A DNA stretch of 64,000 nucleotides from Luteolibacter pohnpeiensis (GTDB taxonomy: Bacteria; Verrucomicrobiota; Verrucomicrobiia; Verrucomicrobiales; Akkermansiaceae), in assembly GCF_016595435.1 (NCBI RefSeq), contig NZ_JAENIJ010000001.1, positions 212,122 to 276,121 on the forward strand. Direction: 5' to 3'. The notes under the pieces were generated by a model that was not told where the DNA came from, searched no databases, and was given only the letters and a program-made list of their open reading frames with translations. The translations under genes were made by a program, and so were the position numbers. Shown here piece by piece: positions 1 through 10,100 of the stretch; position 1 is the stretch's first letter; each line of letters starts with the position of its first letter.

Positions 1-865
1 CGAGATTTGACAGAATGCGTTGCACGGCGGTCGATTGATTGAGCGTGTAGAAGTGAATGCCTGCAACTTGGTGGTCAAGCAGATCGGCGCATTGCTGTGT
101 CGCGTGATGGATACCAATGTTCATTGCGACTGCATCGTTTCCGTTAGAGCGCTGCATGGCTTTCATCAATTTAGCCGGGATACGCGATCGAGCCGCGAAT
201 TCGGATATTCTGGCTAAGGCGGAATTGCGAGTGATCGGCATGATGCCGGCTAAAATGGGAATCCTGATTGAAGCGATTTCACAACGTTCCCGGAAATCCA
301 GAAAGTCCCTGTTATCGAAGAAAAGTTGTGTGCAAATGAAGTCGGCACCAGCTTCGGCTTTAGCCTTCAAATGATCAAGTTCCACCATCCGGTTTCTTGC
401 GTCCGGATGCCCTTCAGGATATGCCGCTACTCCAATTCCTAGATCACAGCGGTGTTTTTCCGAGAACTTCTGAATGAAATTCACGAGGTCTGAAGCGTAA
501 CGAAAATCTCCGTCCTTGATGCAATTCATTCTCGGTGAATCGCCACGCAACACCAAAAGATTGCGTATCCCTGCTTTGACGTATTGCTCCAGGATTCGGG
601 TGACCTCATCCTTGGTGTGCCCGATTCCTGTTAGGTGGGGTATGGTTGGGAATGGTTTTTGCTGTTTCAGCTTGAGGACCAGCTCATGCGTCGCATCGCG
701 TGTCGATCCGCCAGCACCGTACGTAACGCTGATGAATGATGGCGAATAATTTTCCAATTCAGAAATCGACTGGAGCAATGATTTTTCGACAGCTTTGGTA
801 CGCGGTGGGAAAAATTCGAATGAGAACTTTGTGTCCGGGCCTGCTAAAATATCACGAATATGCAT
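1..865 (-). CDS. metF: 5,10-methylenetetrahydrofolate reductase, 3' end outside window
   Basis: Reduces 5,10-methylene-THF to 5-methyl-THF, the methyl donor for methionine synthesis. About 288 residues are visible on the minus strand and the stop lies beyond base 1. The N-terminus carries the family motif FSFEFFPPR. Further on are VTYGAGGS, HLTGIGHT, LRGDSP and, near the edge, GIHFYTLNQS, all typical of bacterial MetF. The chosen start is the ATG whose complement is at 863-865. It lies 15 bases after the metE stop, so metE and metF form one transcript in the order metE-metF. That arrangement means methyl-donor supply and its use would be co-regulated, probably by the MetR-type regulator encoded on the far side of metE. 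Nothing looks broken in the visible part. Recognition is by motif reading, with high certainty. Confidence 0.95.
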   Translation of the reverse strand, partial: MHIRDILAGPDTKFSFEFFPPRTKAVEKSLLQSISELENYSPSFISVTYGAGGSTRDATHELVLKLKQQKPFPTIPHLTGIGHTKDEVTRILEQYVKAGIRNLLVLRGDSPRMNCIKDGDFRYASDLVNFIQKFSEKHRCDLGIGVAAYPEGHPDARNRMVELDHLKAKAEAGADFICTQLFFDNRDFLDFRERCEIASIRIPILAGIMPITRNSALARISEFAARSRIPAKLMKAMQRSNGNDAVAMNIGIHHATQQCADLLDHQVAGIHFYTLNQSTAVQRILSNL

Positions 866-880
866 TGCTTCTGATCTACA

Positions 881-3241
881 CTATGCCCGCTCACAAAGTT
901 CCGGTTTCGTTGCCTTTTCCCTGAGATTGCGTGCAGCATCGACCATATTGATTAGCGAAGGCTCAACTTCTTCCCAACTTCTGGTTTTTAAACCACAATC
1001 CGGATTCACCCAAAGATTTCGCCTTTGTAGGACGGCCTCGGCTTTCTCCATCAGTTTCTCCATTTCCTCGGTGGTAGGGACTCTCGGTGAATGAATGTCA
1101 TAGACGCCAGGGCCAATCTCATTGGGGTAATCGAAATCGACGAAGGCATCCAGTAGCTCCATGTTGGAGCGTGATGTTTCAATGGTGATGACATCTGCGT
1201 CCATCGCCGCGATGGCCTCGATGATATCATTGAACTCGGAGTAACACATGTGAGTGTGAATTTGCGTGTCATCTCTCACACCACTTGAGCAGAGACGGAA
1301 TGCGTCCACAGCCCATGCTAGATAGGTCGGCCAATCCTCTTCCCTCAGCGGCAATCCTTCTCGAAATGCTGGCTCATCGATCTGGATCGCTGCGATGCCG
1401 ATTTTTTCCAGATCGATCACTTCATCACGAATGGCTAGCGCAATCTGTCGGGCCGTAACATCACGCGGCTGATCATTTCTAGCGAACGACCACTGAAGGA
1501 TGGTTACAGGTCCTGTGAGCATGCCTTTCATCGGGCGCTGGGTTAATGTTTGAGCGAATTTCGACCAATAGATTGTCATGGGATTCGGTCGACTTACGTC
1601 ACCATAGATGATGGGAGGTTTCACGCAGCGACTTCCGTAGCTTTGAACCCAGCCGTTTTCGGTGAATAAGAAACCTTCCAATTGTTCTCCAAAATATTCG
1701 ACCATATCATTGCGTTCAAATTCCCCGTGAACTGGCATATCGATGCCAATCCGATTTTGAAACTGAACGCAGTGCTCGGTTTCTTTTTTGAGGAATGCGT
1801 CATACTCCGCGTTACTCATGATGCCTTTTTTCCACTTTGCGCGGGCGGATCGTATGTCCTTCGTCTGAGGAAATGATCCGATCGTGGTGGTCGGGTAGAG
1901 CGGGAGTTTCAACTTCTCATGTTGCAAACTTTGACGATTGGCGAACGGTGATGTGCGTATGCTGTCGCCAGGAGTAATCGCCTTAAGACGAGCCTGAACA
2001 CCGAGGTCACGAATTTTTGTGCTAGTATTGCGTCTCTCTCTGCTTTCTTGATTCGCCTGTAAAACGTTGAGATCGGATTCGCCAGTTAGAAGGTTTCTTA
2101 AAGTATCGACCTCGATCATTTTTTCGTCCGCGAACGCGAGCCAATCTTTGATCTCTCCATCCAGATCCGGTTCATTTCGCAACGTGACCGGGGAGTGGAG
2201 CAACGAACAAGAAGGTGCGATCCATAGGCGATCTTCCCCTACAGCAGACGTCGCTTGCTTCAGGATGCCGAGTGAATCCTCAAAATCGTTTTTCCAGATG
2301 TTGCGACCATCAACAATGCCTAGCGATAGAATCTTGTTAGACGGGAATTTGGCAAGCAATTCACTCAATTCATTCCGACCTCTAACCGCATCGAAGTGCA
2401 GGCCTGCAACAGGGGAGTCCAGCGCGGCTTTTAGATTTTGACGTAATCCGCCAAAGTAAGTGGCCACGAGAATTTTAGGCGAATTGGATACCTGAGACAA
2501 TCGTTCATAAGTGCGCTGATAGTGCGTCCGTTCTTTATCTGTTAGATCCAGAGCGAGGATGGGCTCGTCCAGTTGAATCCAACTCGCGCCTTCATTACCC
2601 AGTCTGGAAAGGATTTCTTCATAGACGGGTATCAAACGATCAAGCAGCTCCATTCGATCAAAGTTGCTGCTGGTTCCTCCAGTAACTTTTCCCAGTTTTA
2701 GGTAGCTCAAGGGGCCAATGAGTGTTGGCTTGGCGTCGAATCCTAGTGCTTTGACTTCATGATATTCATTGAATATTTTCGTGTCAGATAGCTTGAATTC
2801 AGTGGTGGATTTGAATTCCGGGACGATGTAATGGTAGTTGGTATCGAACCATTTCGTCATTTCACTGGCATAGGTCGCGATGTGGCAGTTTTTGCATTCA
2901 TTGGCGTGATCGCTAGTGGTGCTAAGATGATGGGTGCCACGTGCGATCCGAAATCGAGTATCCAGATCTGCGGCTTTTCCATCCCATGCAAAGCGTTCAG
3001 GAACGTTGCCAAACAGGCAGGTGGCATCCAGAATTTGGTCATAGAATGAAAAGTCGTTACAAGGCACCAAATCGATTCCAGCAGCGATTTGCTTTTTCCA
3101 GTTTTGTTCGCGCAGATTTCTGCCGACGGCCTCCAATCCAGCTCTCGATAGTTTCCCTTTCCAATACAGTTCTGTTGCTTTTTTGAGTTCTCGTTGCTCG
3201 CCGATCCGTGGGTAGCCTAAAAGGTGGGTTCGTGTTTTCAT
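881..3241 (-). CDS. metE: Cobalamin-independent methionine synthase
   Basis: Transfers the methyl group of 5-methyl-THF-polyglutamate to homocysteine without B12, in the cytoplasm. The 786-residue length is normal for the two-barrel MetE family. The N-terminal domain begins LGYPRIGEQRELKKA. The C-terminal catalytic barrel has TIGSFPQT, the zinc-binding HTHMCYSEF segment and the third zinc ligand in NPDCGLKTR, so the enzyme should be active. I start at the ATG at 3241 (protein MKTRTHLLGYP) because homologues begin there; an in-frame start 33 bases upstream would add residues not seen in the family. The divergent metR starts about 92 bases away, and metF follows on the same strand after 15 bases. 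Regulation by MetR with homocysteine as co-activator is known in enterobacteria and is inferred here from gene order. Confidence 0.97.
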   Translation of the reverse strand: MKTRTHLLGYPRIGEQRELKKATELYWKGKLSRAGLEAVGRNLREQNWKKQIAAGIDLVPCNDFSFYDQILDATCLFGNVPERFAWDGKAADLDTRFRIARGTHHLSTTSDHANECKNCHIATYASEMTKWFDTNYHYIVPEFKSTTEFKLSDTKIFNEYHEVKALGFDAKPTLIGPLSYLKLGKVTGGTSSNFDRMELLDRLIPVYEEILSRLGNEGASWIQLDEPILALDLTDKERTHYQRTYERLSQVSNSPKILVATYFGGLRQNLKAALDSPVAGLHFDAVRGRNELSELLAKFPSNKILSLGIVDGRNIWKNDFEDSLGILKQATSAVGEDRLWIAPSCSLLHSPVTLRNEPDLDGEIKDWLAFADEKMIEVDTLRNLLTGESDLNVLQANQESRERRNTSTKIRDLGVQARLKAITPGDSIRTSPFANRQSLQHEKLKLPLYPTTTIGSFPQTKDIRSARAKWKKGIMSNAEYDAFLKKETEHCVQFQNRIGIDMPVHGEFERNDMVEYFGEQLEGFLFTENGWVQSYGSRCVKPPIIYGDVSRPNPMTIYWSKFAQTLTQRPMKGMLTGPVTILQWSFARNDQPRDVTARQIALAIRDEVIDLEKIGIAAIQIDEPAFREGLPLREEDWPTYLAWAVDAFRLCSSGVRDDTQIHTHMCYSEFNDIIEAIAAMDADVITIETSRSNMELLDAFVDFDYPNEIGPGVYDIHSPRVPTTEEMEKLMEKAEAVLQRRNLWVNPDCGLKTRSWEEVEPSLINMVDAARNLREKATKPELCERA

Positions 3242-3301
3242 GCTTGGATCGACCATAGGCGAGAACCCGACCATTCTGTTAACTCATTGTTTTTATCATC
3301 G

Positions 3302-3320
3302 TCATTCGAAAATTGGATGA
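3302..3320. promoter_or_regulatory. Candidate LysR-type operator between metE and metR
   Basis: The 92-base divergent region contains TCATTCGAAAATTGGATGA, an imperfect palindrome of TCATYC and GRATGA arms around seven bases. It fits the dyad form of LysR-family sites and lies just before the metR start, where an autoregulated LysR gene would place it. It does not match the enterobacterial MetR consensus (TGAA-N5-TTCA). The assignment is positional inference. Confidence 0.35.
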
Positions 3321-3333
3321 TCAGATTTGCTTC

Positions 3334-4248
3334 ATGATCGAACTCCGCCATTTGAAAGCTCTGGTTGCAGTGGCTGAAACTGGAAATTTGTCCAAAGCTG
3401 GCAAGCGACTCAATCTGTCCCAGCCTGCGCTTTCTCATCAAATGAAGGCGCTCGAAGAGCACGTTGGTGCTGAATTGTTCCAGCGAAAAAGCAATCCGCT
3501 AAAGCTCAGCCCAGCAGGAGACCGGCTTCTAACAACAGCCTATGAAGTGGAAAAGCTGATCGTGCAAAGCGAGCGTGATCTAGCAAGAATTGCTGAAGGC
3601 AAGGCCGGGCAGTTAAGAATCGCGGTAGAATGCCATTCATGCTTCGACTGGTTGATGCCGAGCATGGACGCGTTTCGTGAAGGCTGGCCGGAGGTGGAGA
3701 TGGACCTGGTTTCAGGTTTCCATCCGGATCCAGTAGGACTTCTGCATGAGGATGTTGCTGACTTGGTCATTGTTTCCCATGTCAAACCTCGACCTCAGGT
3801 CGTTCACCACCCCTTGTTTCGATATGAGGTGCTGGCTCTATTGGCGAAAAATCATCCGTACACCTCCAAAACTCATCTAACAGCTAGAGATTTCGCCAGA
3901 GAAACGTTGGTTACATATCCAATTCCTGATGATCGGATCGACGTAATCCGTGATGTGCTTGCACCGGCGAAAATTGAACCTCTGCGCCGCAAGACGGAAC
4001 TTACGGTCGCGATCCTGCAATTGGTCGCCAGCCATCGCGCCATAGCGGCGATGCCGGGATGGGCGGTTCAGCCTTATTTGGAACGAAATTACGTGGCGTC
4101 CCGTCCGATCCGGAAAAATGGCTTATTTGCCAACCTCTACGCGGCCACAACCGATGTGGCCGCGAAGTCGGTTTATATGTTAGAGTTTCTGGATACGATG
4201 CGCCGGATCAGCTTTTCGACCTTGAAAGGGATCGAGTTGCCGAAGTGA
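3334..4248 (+). CDS. metR: LysR-family regulator, MetR-like
   Basis: DNA-binding activator expected to control the divergent metE-metF operon. The 304-residue protein has the LysR winged helix at residues 1-60 (IELRHLKALVAVAETGNLSK, then a recognition helix with LSQPALSHQMKALEE). An effector-binding domain follows and keeps the MetR-like stretch RIAVECHSCFDWLMP, which forms part of the homocysteine pocket region in MetR. The ATG at 3334 gives MIELRHLK, as in MetR proteins; a TTG 21 bases upstream is open but adds no family sequence. It converges on pgi with a 30-base gap. Identity rests on sequence plus the classic divergent metR/metE arrangement. Confidence 0.9.
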   Translation: MIELRHLKALVAVAETGNLSKAGKRLNLSQPALSHQMKALEEHVGAELFQRKSNPLKLSPAGDRLLTTAYEVEKLIVQSERDLARIAEGKAGQLRIAVECHSCFDWLMPSMDAFREGWPEVEMDLVSGFHPDPVGLLHEDVADLVIVSHVKPRPQVVHHPLFRYEVLALLAKNHPYTSKTHLTARDFARETLVTYPIPDDRIDVIRDVLAPAKIEPLRRKTELTVAILQLVASHRAIAAMPGWAVQPYLERNYVASRPIRKNGLFANLYAATTDVAAKSVYMLEFLDTMRRISFSTLKGIELPK

Positions 4249-4278
4249 TGGCGTATCGCGAGATCCTGTGGTGCCCAG

Positions 4279-5832
4279 TTAGAGCTGGAATGTATCGTCT
4301 TCCGGTTTATCACCGAGTGCCATCTGGACTTCGCCATTGTTGGCCAGGTGGACCAAACAGTGATAAGCATCTTCGGGATCGGAATCTGTCTCGTAAGCCA
4401 TTTCAGCGGCCGTTTTCGCATCGGCTGTTAGATGGCCACGAACTTGATTCAGCAAGTTGAGGAAGACGCCGGCGGCCTTTTTCCCTGCCTCGACCCCGGG
4501 CTGATGGTAGGCATTGATATGCACCAGCGATGCATAGAAAGAAACTGCTCTCTCGAAGAGGGCGATCAATGATCCCAGTTGGAATGGAGTTACTTCCGGG
4601 ATGGATATGGTGATTGATTTGCGGCCGGATTCATAGAGCGCCTTGCGTGTGCCGCGTAGAAAGCCCTGCAGGAAATCCGCACTTGTATTGCCAGGTTCCA
4701 CTTCGATCGATGGTCCCGATCGTCCTTGGCGGACTTCGATGAATGTCGCGAAAAAATTGTTCAATCCATCGCGCAGTTGCTGGATATAGGCGTGTTGATC
4801 GGTAGATCCTTTGTTGCCGTAAACTGCAATACCTTGATGAACTGTATTGCCATCAAGATCCTTTTCCTTGCCGAGTGACTCCATCACGAGTTGTTGGAGA
4901 TATTTGGAGAAAAGAACCAGCGAGTCCTTATAGGGCAGGACGACCATGTCCTTCTCTCCCTTTCCGTTGCCGACGCAATACCAGGCGATGGCGAGTTGCA
5001 TGGAGGCGTTGGTGGAGACATCAGCACGACGTGTCTCTGCATCCATGGCTGCAGCGCCGGAGAGAAGCTCATCAATCTGGATTCCTTGAAGCGCGGCAGG
5101 TACTAGGCCCACCGTAGACAATACCGAGGTCCGGCCTCCCACCCAGTCTTCCATTGGAAACCGGGCTATGAAACCATGGGCATCCGCAAATTGATCGAGC
5201 TTTGAGCCTGTTCCGGTGATGGCGACTGTGTGCTTTCCGAAATCGAGTCCAGCGGCATCGTATGCGGCCTTTGTCTCCATCATGCCATTGCGCGTTTCCG
5301 GTGTGCCACCGGACTTCGAGATGACGAGAACGAGTGTCGTGGCGAGGCCAAGGCTGGCGAGCTTTCCTAGCGTATGGTCGATGCCGGCAGGGTCCGTGTT
5401 GTCTAAAAAGAAGAGCGGAAGCTTTGCATTTTGTCCCAACGCCTCGGAAACCAATTGAGGCCCCAATGCGGAGCCACCAATACCAATGAGGAGAACTCGT
5501 TCGAAAGTTCCGCCGCCTGGAGGAACTACCACGCCGGTGTGAACCTGCTCTGCAAAGGCTTTCAGTGATTCAAGTGGCTCGGTGATTTCACGCTGTATTT
5601 CTGGGGTCGGAGCAATCGATGGATTGCGCAGCCAGTAATGCCCGACCATTCGTTGTTCATCCGGATTTGCAATCGCGCCCGATTCAAGGGCAGCCATGTC
5701 TGCGAAGGCTTTATCGATTTTTGGCGATAGCATATCATAATCGGAATCGCTCAGATCCATCAAAGATAGATCGATCGAGAATCCGAATTCAGGGTAGCGG
5801 ACGATGCGTTGATTGTAGGTTTTCCAGGACAT
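4279..5832 (-). CDS. pgi: Glucose-6-phosphate isomerase
   Basis: Interconverts glucose 6-phosphate and fructose 6-phosphate in the cytoplasm. The 517-residue protein contains the sugar-phosphate isomerase core LLIGIGGSALGPQLVSE and the phosphate-loop segment VISKSGGTPETRNGM. Next come FPMEDWVGGRTSVLSTVG, then DGNTVHQGIAVYGNKGSTDQH, and a C-terminal HINAYHQPGVEAGKKAA holding the catalytic His/Lys region. It belongs to the PGI branch of cyanobacteria and Verrucomicrobia rather than the 550-residue enterobacterial type. It is followed on the same strand by apt, whose start is upstream, with only a 25-base gap, so apt and pgi are probably co-transcribed. No defects seen. Confidence 0.96.
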   Translation of the reverse strand: MSWKTYNQRIVRYPEFGFSIDLSLMDLSDSDYDMLSPKIDKAFADMAALESGAIANPDEQRMVGHYWLRNPSIAPTPEIQREITEPLESLKAFAEQVHTGVVVPPGGGTFERVLLIGIGGSALGPQLVSEALGQNAKLPLFFLDNTDPAGIDHTLGKLASLGLATTLVLVISKSGGTPETRNGMMETKAAYDAAGLDFGKHTVAITGTGSKLDQFADAHGFIARFPMEDWVGGRTSVLSTVGLVPAALQGIQIDELLSGAAAMDAETRRADVSTNASMQLAIAWYCVGNGKGEKDMVVLPYKDSLVLFSKYLQQLVMESLGKEKDLDGNTVHQGIAVYGNKGSTDQHAYIQQLRDGLNNFFATFIEVRQGRSGPSIEVEPGNTSADFLQGFLRGTRKALYESGRKSITISIPEVTPFQLGSLIALFERAVSFYASLVHINAYHQPGVEAGKKAAGVFLNLLNQVRGHLTADAKTAAEMAYETDSDPEDAYHCLVHLANNGEVQMALGDKPEDDTFQL

Positions 5833-5857
5833 GGTTAGAAAGGTTTGGAGTTAGATC

Positions 5858-6382
5858 TCAATAGGAGAGAATCGAGTGAATCGGATGTTGGGAAAGATTA
5901 TCTCTTCCGTGAAGAAAGGTGAGCTCAATCAGGAATGAAATGCCGACGAGATCCGCATCGAGTTTTTCCAGCAGACTTACTGCCGCCGCGGCTGTGCCAC
6001 CAGTCGCTAGGAGGTCATCGACTAGAAGGACGGTTTCACCAGGCTTGATGGCATCTTCGTGGAGCTCGATGACCGCTTCTCCATACTCCAGAGAGTACGC
6101 CGCTTGATGAGTTTTCCAAGGGAGTTTACCCTTTTTCCGAACTGGGATAAACCCAGCTCCCAAGCGGTCTGCGACCGCTGCGGCAAAAATGAAACCACGA
6201 GCATCGATCCCGACGACCTTGTCGATCTTGCGGTCTCCAGCGGTTTCACAAAGCAGATCAATGGCCTGGCGGAACAGCTTTCCATCGCTAAGGATTGGCG
6301 TGATGTCCTTGAAGATGATGCCAGGTTTTGGGAAATCGGCAACGTCCCGGATGGCTGCTTGGAGTTCTGCGGTCTTGGACAT
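5858..6382 (-). CDS. apt: Adenine phosphoribosyltransferase
   Basis: Salvages adenine to AMP using PRPP. The protein is 174 residues, a usual length for APT. Recognisable parts are the N-terminal FPKPGIIFKDITPIL, the flexible-loop region RKKGKLPWKTHQAAYSLEYG, and the PRPP-binding signature VLLVDDLLATGGTAAAA. The start is the ATG at 6382 (MSKTAELQAAI). An open frame continues upstream for 47 codons, but that stretch overlaps the preceding gene and has no family similarity. It sits between a small P-loop protein upstream and pgi downstream on the same strand, so it is probably one transcription unit. Confidence 0.96.
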   Translation of the reverse strand: MSKTAELQAAIRDVADFPKPGIIFKDITPILSDGKLFRQAIDLLCETAGDRKIDKVVGIDARGFIFAAAVADRLGAGFIPVRKKGKLPWKTHQAAYSLEYGEAVIELHEDAIKPGETVLLVDDLLATGGTAAAAVSLLEKLDADLVGISFLIELTFLHGRDNLSQHPIHSILSY

Positions 6383-6413
6383 GGGCGAAGGTTCTGAATT
6401 TAAGTGGCAACAA

Positions 6414-7004
6414 TCAAGGCGCAAGCGACTTCGTGAGTTTAGACTCATCAAGCGATTGGAGCCAAGCTTCCGCTTGATTCGGGTGGATGAAACGGATGAA
6501 TCGAATATGCGAATATCTTTCATCCACGATAGCTGACTGGTATTTTAACTGGTTTTTGGAATGGGTTTTGATCGACCACAAGATGATCGAATCCCGACTG
6601 AGAAAACTTTTGCGGAAGGTTTCCCGATTTCCCGAGCCAGGCCAGATTTCTTGCTTACTCCAGGAACGCAGCATCGCTCGTTTCACTGCACGGGTGATTG
6701 TCCTCAAGAACGTGTAGTCGAGCCAAATCACCGTTTCGACCTGTTCCCACTTCATCGATACGGTCCGGGTGTAATTGCCATCCAAAATCCATCGCGAGCC
6801 ACTGAGCTGATTTTTCAGTTTGTCAAAAAATTCATTGTCGGTGGAAGGAGACCAATTCGAGTGCCAATAAAGTCGATCCATTTCGATCAGCGGGGCCGCG
6901 AGACGCTCTGCAAGACGTCGGGCGAATACGGATTTCCCGCTACCACTCGTCCCAATCACGTTGATTCGATCCAAGCCGGATGGTGTGATGAAAGGGTCCC
7001 GCAC
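6414..7004 (-). CDS. P-loop kinase-like protein of the adenylate kinase/FlaR type
   Basis: Small (196 residues) nucleotide-binding protein. Residues 13-26 read INVIGTSGSGKSVF, a Walker A motif. MDRLYWHSNW and WILDGNYTRT follow, the typical layout of the family annotated as 'DNA topology modulation protein FlaR-related' or adenylate-kinase-like ATPases. WLDYTFLRTITRAVKRA and a basic lid region come after. The substrate is unknown for most of this family, so I do not assign a reaction. It ends 31 bases before apt on the same strand and may be co-transcribed with apt, which would suit a role in nucleotide metabolism. Confidence 0.75.
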   Translation of the reverse strand: MRDPFITPSGLDRINVIGTSGSGKSVFARRLAERLAAPLIEMDRLYWHSNWSPSTDNEFFDKLKNQLSGSRWILDGNYTRTVSMKWEQVETVIWLDYTFLRTITRAVKRAMLRSWSKQEIWPGSGNRETFRKSFLSRDSIILWSIKTHSKNQLKYQSAIVDERYSHIRFIRFIHPNQAEAWLQSLDESKLTKSLAP

Positions 7005-7135
7005 GATGCCATTTTAAATGGCAAATTTTCAAAAATGACAAGTGCGCTGATTTGAAGGAAAGAACGGCATGGATTTGCCATATTTGAATGGACAAAGAAT
7101 CCAATTGAGCAACACCCTTTGCAGGCTCTAACAAT

Positions 7136-10100
7136 TTAATGGTCTTTGGGATAGTCGGCTAAATTCTCAAGTTCGAATCTGAATATTCGGCCGAAGAAAT
7201 CGACGAAAAACGGCTTACCTTCGGAATCGATGGCAGCGACCCCTGATGGGAGTAGAACACAGCGGTTCTGAACACGGGTTTCTGCGAGCGTTTTGACGCT
7301 CCCAGTTCGCAAGGTTAGGATGCTGGAAGGAATAGGGGTTATGTTGGTTGCTGGGCGATTATCAGAACGGAATTCGGGCGTAGTTGGTGGCTGGTTGGTA
7401 ATGCTCGGTGGGTTGGATTGCCAGCCATCCAAATTTACACTAAAAAAACCATTTCGACATATAGCTCGTAGAATTTTACCGTGCTCCGCAAAATGCAATG
7501 AATTCGCTTTTGTTGTTTCGAATAAACGGTGTGGATAGTCTCCAGGTTGGTCTAGCTGGATCAGATGGATTCCTGCATTCTTACCAGGCCATGCAAGATA
7601 TTTTCCATCCGGCGAAAGAGCAATCTTGTCTAAGGTCTCAGTGTAGATGAATGCAGTAGGCTCCATGCTATAGAGAAGATGGATTTCCTGATCTCTCAGA
7701 TCTAGTAGATAAAATCGGTTTTCACGGGTATAGTAAATCACGCGACTGTCGGCGAAGCGAATCCATACAATGGCATGGAGCTCGCCACACGAACCATCGA
7801 TCTTGAAATCTTTAGTAACTTTCGTGCTCAAATCAAACAAGGTTAGCCCCTGGTTGGTCAATGCAACGAATTGATGACTCGAAGGATCGACTAGAACCAT
7901 TTGTCTAAATCCTTTTAGTTGACCAATTTTTTCGACACCTGGTGGCATGCCGCCAGTGAGAGAGCTATGTTCAATCCAAAGATCAGCGATGTAGATGGCG
8001 CTGCCATCATGAGGCTTGCTGCAAGTTAGAACAATCGTGCTGGTGGATTGAGGTGCAACGGATCGGTGGGTGGTGAATTCGCTGTGGAGGCTTGAGAAAG
8101 ATTGCCAAGTTGGGAAGGGGATTTCGGGTGAAGGATCTTTCGAAAGAGTACTTCGGTCGATCTCATGCCCCGTGGAATCCCGGAAACTCAGTGCCAGCTG
8201 GACCCCGCTATTAGACAGTAACCATCCTCGAACACAGGGAGAAGGCGCAATTGGATTACAAGGGAAAGTGAGTAAATCTATAGTCTGGGAACCGGTGTTT
8301 TCAGAAATTTCCATAACACGACTCTGTTCGAATGGTCCGTGAATATCTGATGATTTGAAGGGTGGACTCACTTCCGGTGCATCCATGACAATCCTCTCTC
8401 TGATTTGAATTGGAACAGACAATCGTATGTTTTTTCCTGACCGTTCTTTCGCGAGTAATGCGATAAATTGGCTGTCTTCTGGCAAATCAAGATCAATTTG
8501 TCCTGTTGCTTTTGCCGCTAAAACGGAGTGAAAGGTCTTCATACGATCGACCCGGTTACCGGTTACAAATTCCAAATCGTAGAGACCATCGAGAAAGGAA
8601 AAGTCGCAAGATGGAATAGTGTAATCATTTTGCGATTGGATGCTGGATAGTGACCAGCTGATTTTCCACGTTTCGCCGGTGAATATCGCGGATATTTGTG
8701 GCTGAGCGCCTGCTGGGTTTCGAGTTATCAGATCCAAGACTTGCTGGCGCCAGTTGCTATTATGAATTTTCGGGTCGAGTGGATATGCAAGCCACGGACG
8801 AAATTTTTCGTATAACGAAATATCGGATGAATTACTGGATAGCAACCGGTCGAATAAGGCAAGAACGTGTTGTGAGTACTTTGGGCCAGGTGCAAGGTCC
8901 TTCAAAAAAGATGAGGCAATTAACTCAAGTCTGTTTTTGGGAATGGTTTTGAGGGAATTATGATCTGGAAAATTTGTTGCCCACATTTCTCGTGGTGCCT
9001 CGGCTTGACTGGTTAATCCACAAAACTCAATCCAGCTCACATCACGTGAATATCTGGCCATGGGCCAAGCGATTTCGTTGAGCATGAATCGTTTCGATTG
9101 GGAGTCCTCAGTCGTGATGAGCTGCTTGATTTGAGACCAGTCGGTATCGATAAAAGAGCCATCACCCAGCTTAGTCGCGAGAGTGAATTTGCTAAGACAG
9201 TCTTCAAATGACGAGAAAAGATCGCTGAGTTGGCCCGTTGAATGAATGAATCGAAACCGAAGTTTTTCGCCATCATTGGCTAAAAACTTCAGGAGTAGTA
9301 GCAGTTTATTTTTGAAGGAAATTTGCTGCTCTTGATTGAGTGACTTTAAGAACGGAATGATCGATTGATCCAAAGTTTCGGGATTAGGATAAGCCGCTAG
9401 CTTGATGATTAATCTGACACGTGCAGTCGCTGACGTTTCTGGATATCTCGATTCAGCATCTGCAAGTGGAATGGCTAAATTGAGTTTGATCAGTGCTTCA
9501 ATATCCAAATCATCGATGTTGAGATCGGTTGGCTGTGTCTGTGAAGCATGATTTGATGGAGTTGTTCGTACAGTGAAATACGCATCAGCTAAAATATCAA
9601 CCGCTGTGGCCTGGTGATTTTGATCCACCAATTCACTCGCAATTTCAGCCAACATGCGACCGTTTGCTGGAGTTATGGCGCGGTAGCGGTTCAAGATAGG
9701 TTTGAGACTCTCTGGCTCGATTTTGGCTAGATGGCGGTAGAGAGGAAGAAAGTCGCTTTGGTCACTGATAGTTGGTATGGGTGATGTCGATTCCTCATCC
9801 AAAATGGGGGAATTCAGTAGTAATTCTACCAGTTGGTGATTGTTCTCTCTGGTGAATAGTTCGAAGGGATTCAATCGGGGGGATCTTGAGGAAGGCTGCG
9901 TCATGATTTGATGAATCGTTTTCATCAAATAAGAAGGAGAGACCTTGTAGAGTGATTCCATTGCTCTGAGGGCTAGCTCAGGGTTGTTTTCCTCTGTTGC
10001 TGCCGCAAGCACATCGGCCGCCACCCATCTTTCTGACGGGTCCAGCTTGAATAGTTGTTTTGCGTAGGGATAGATGGCTTGGGTCGAATGGGTGACATGG

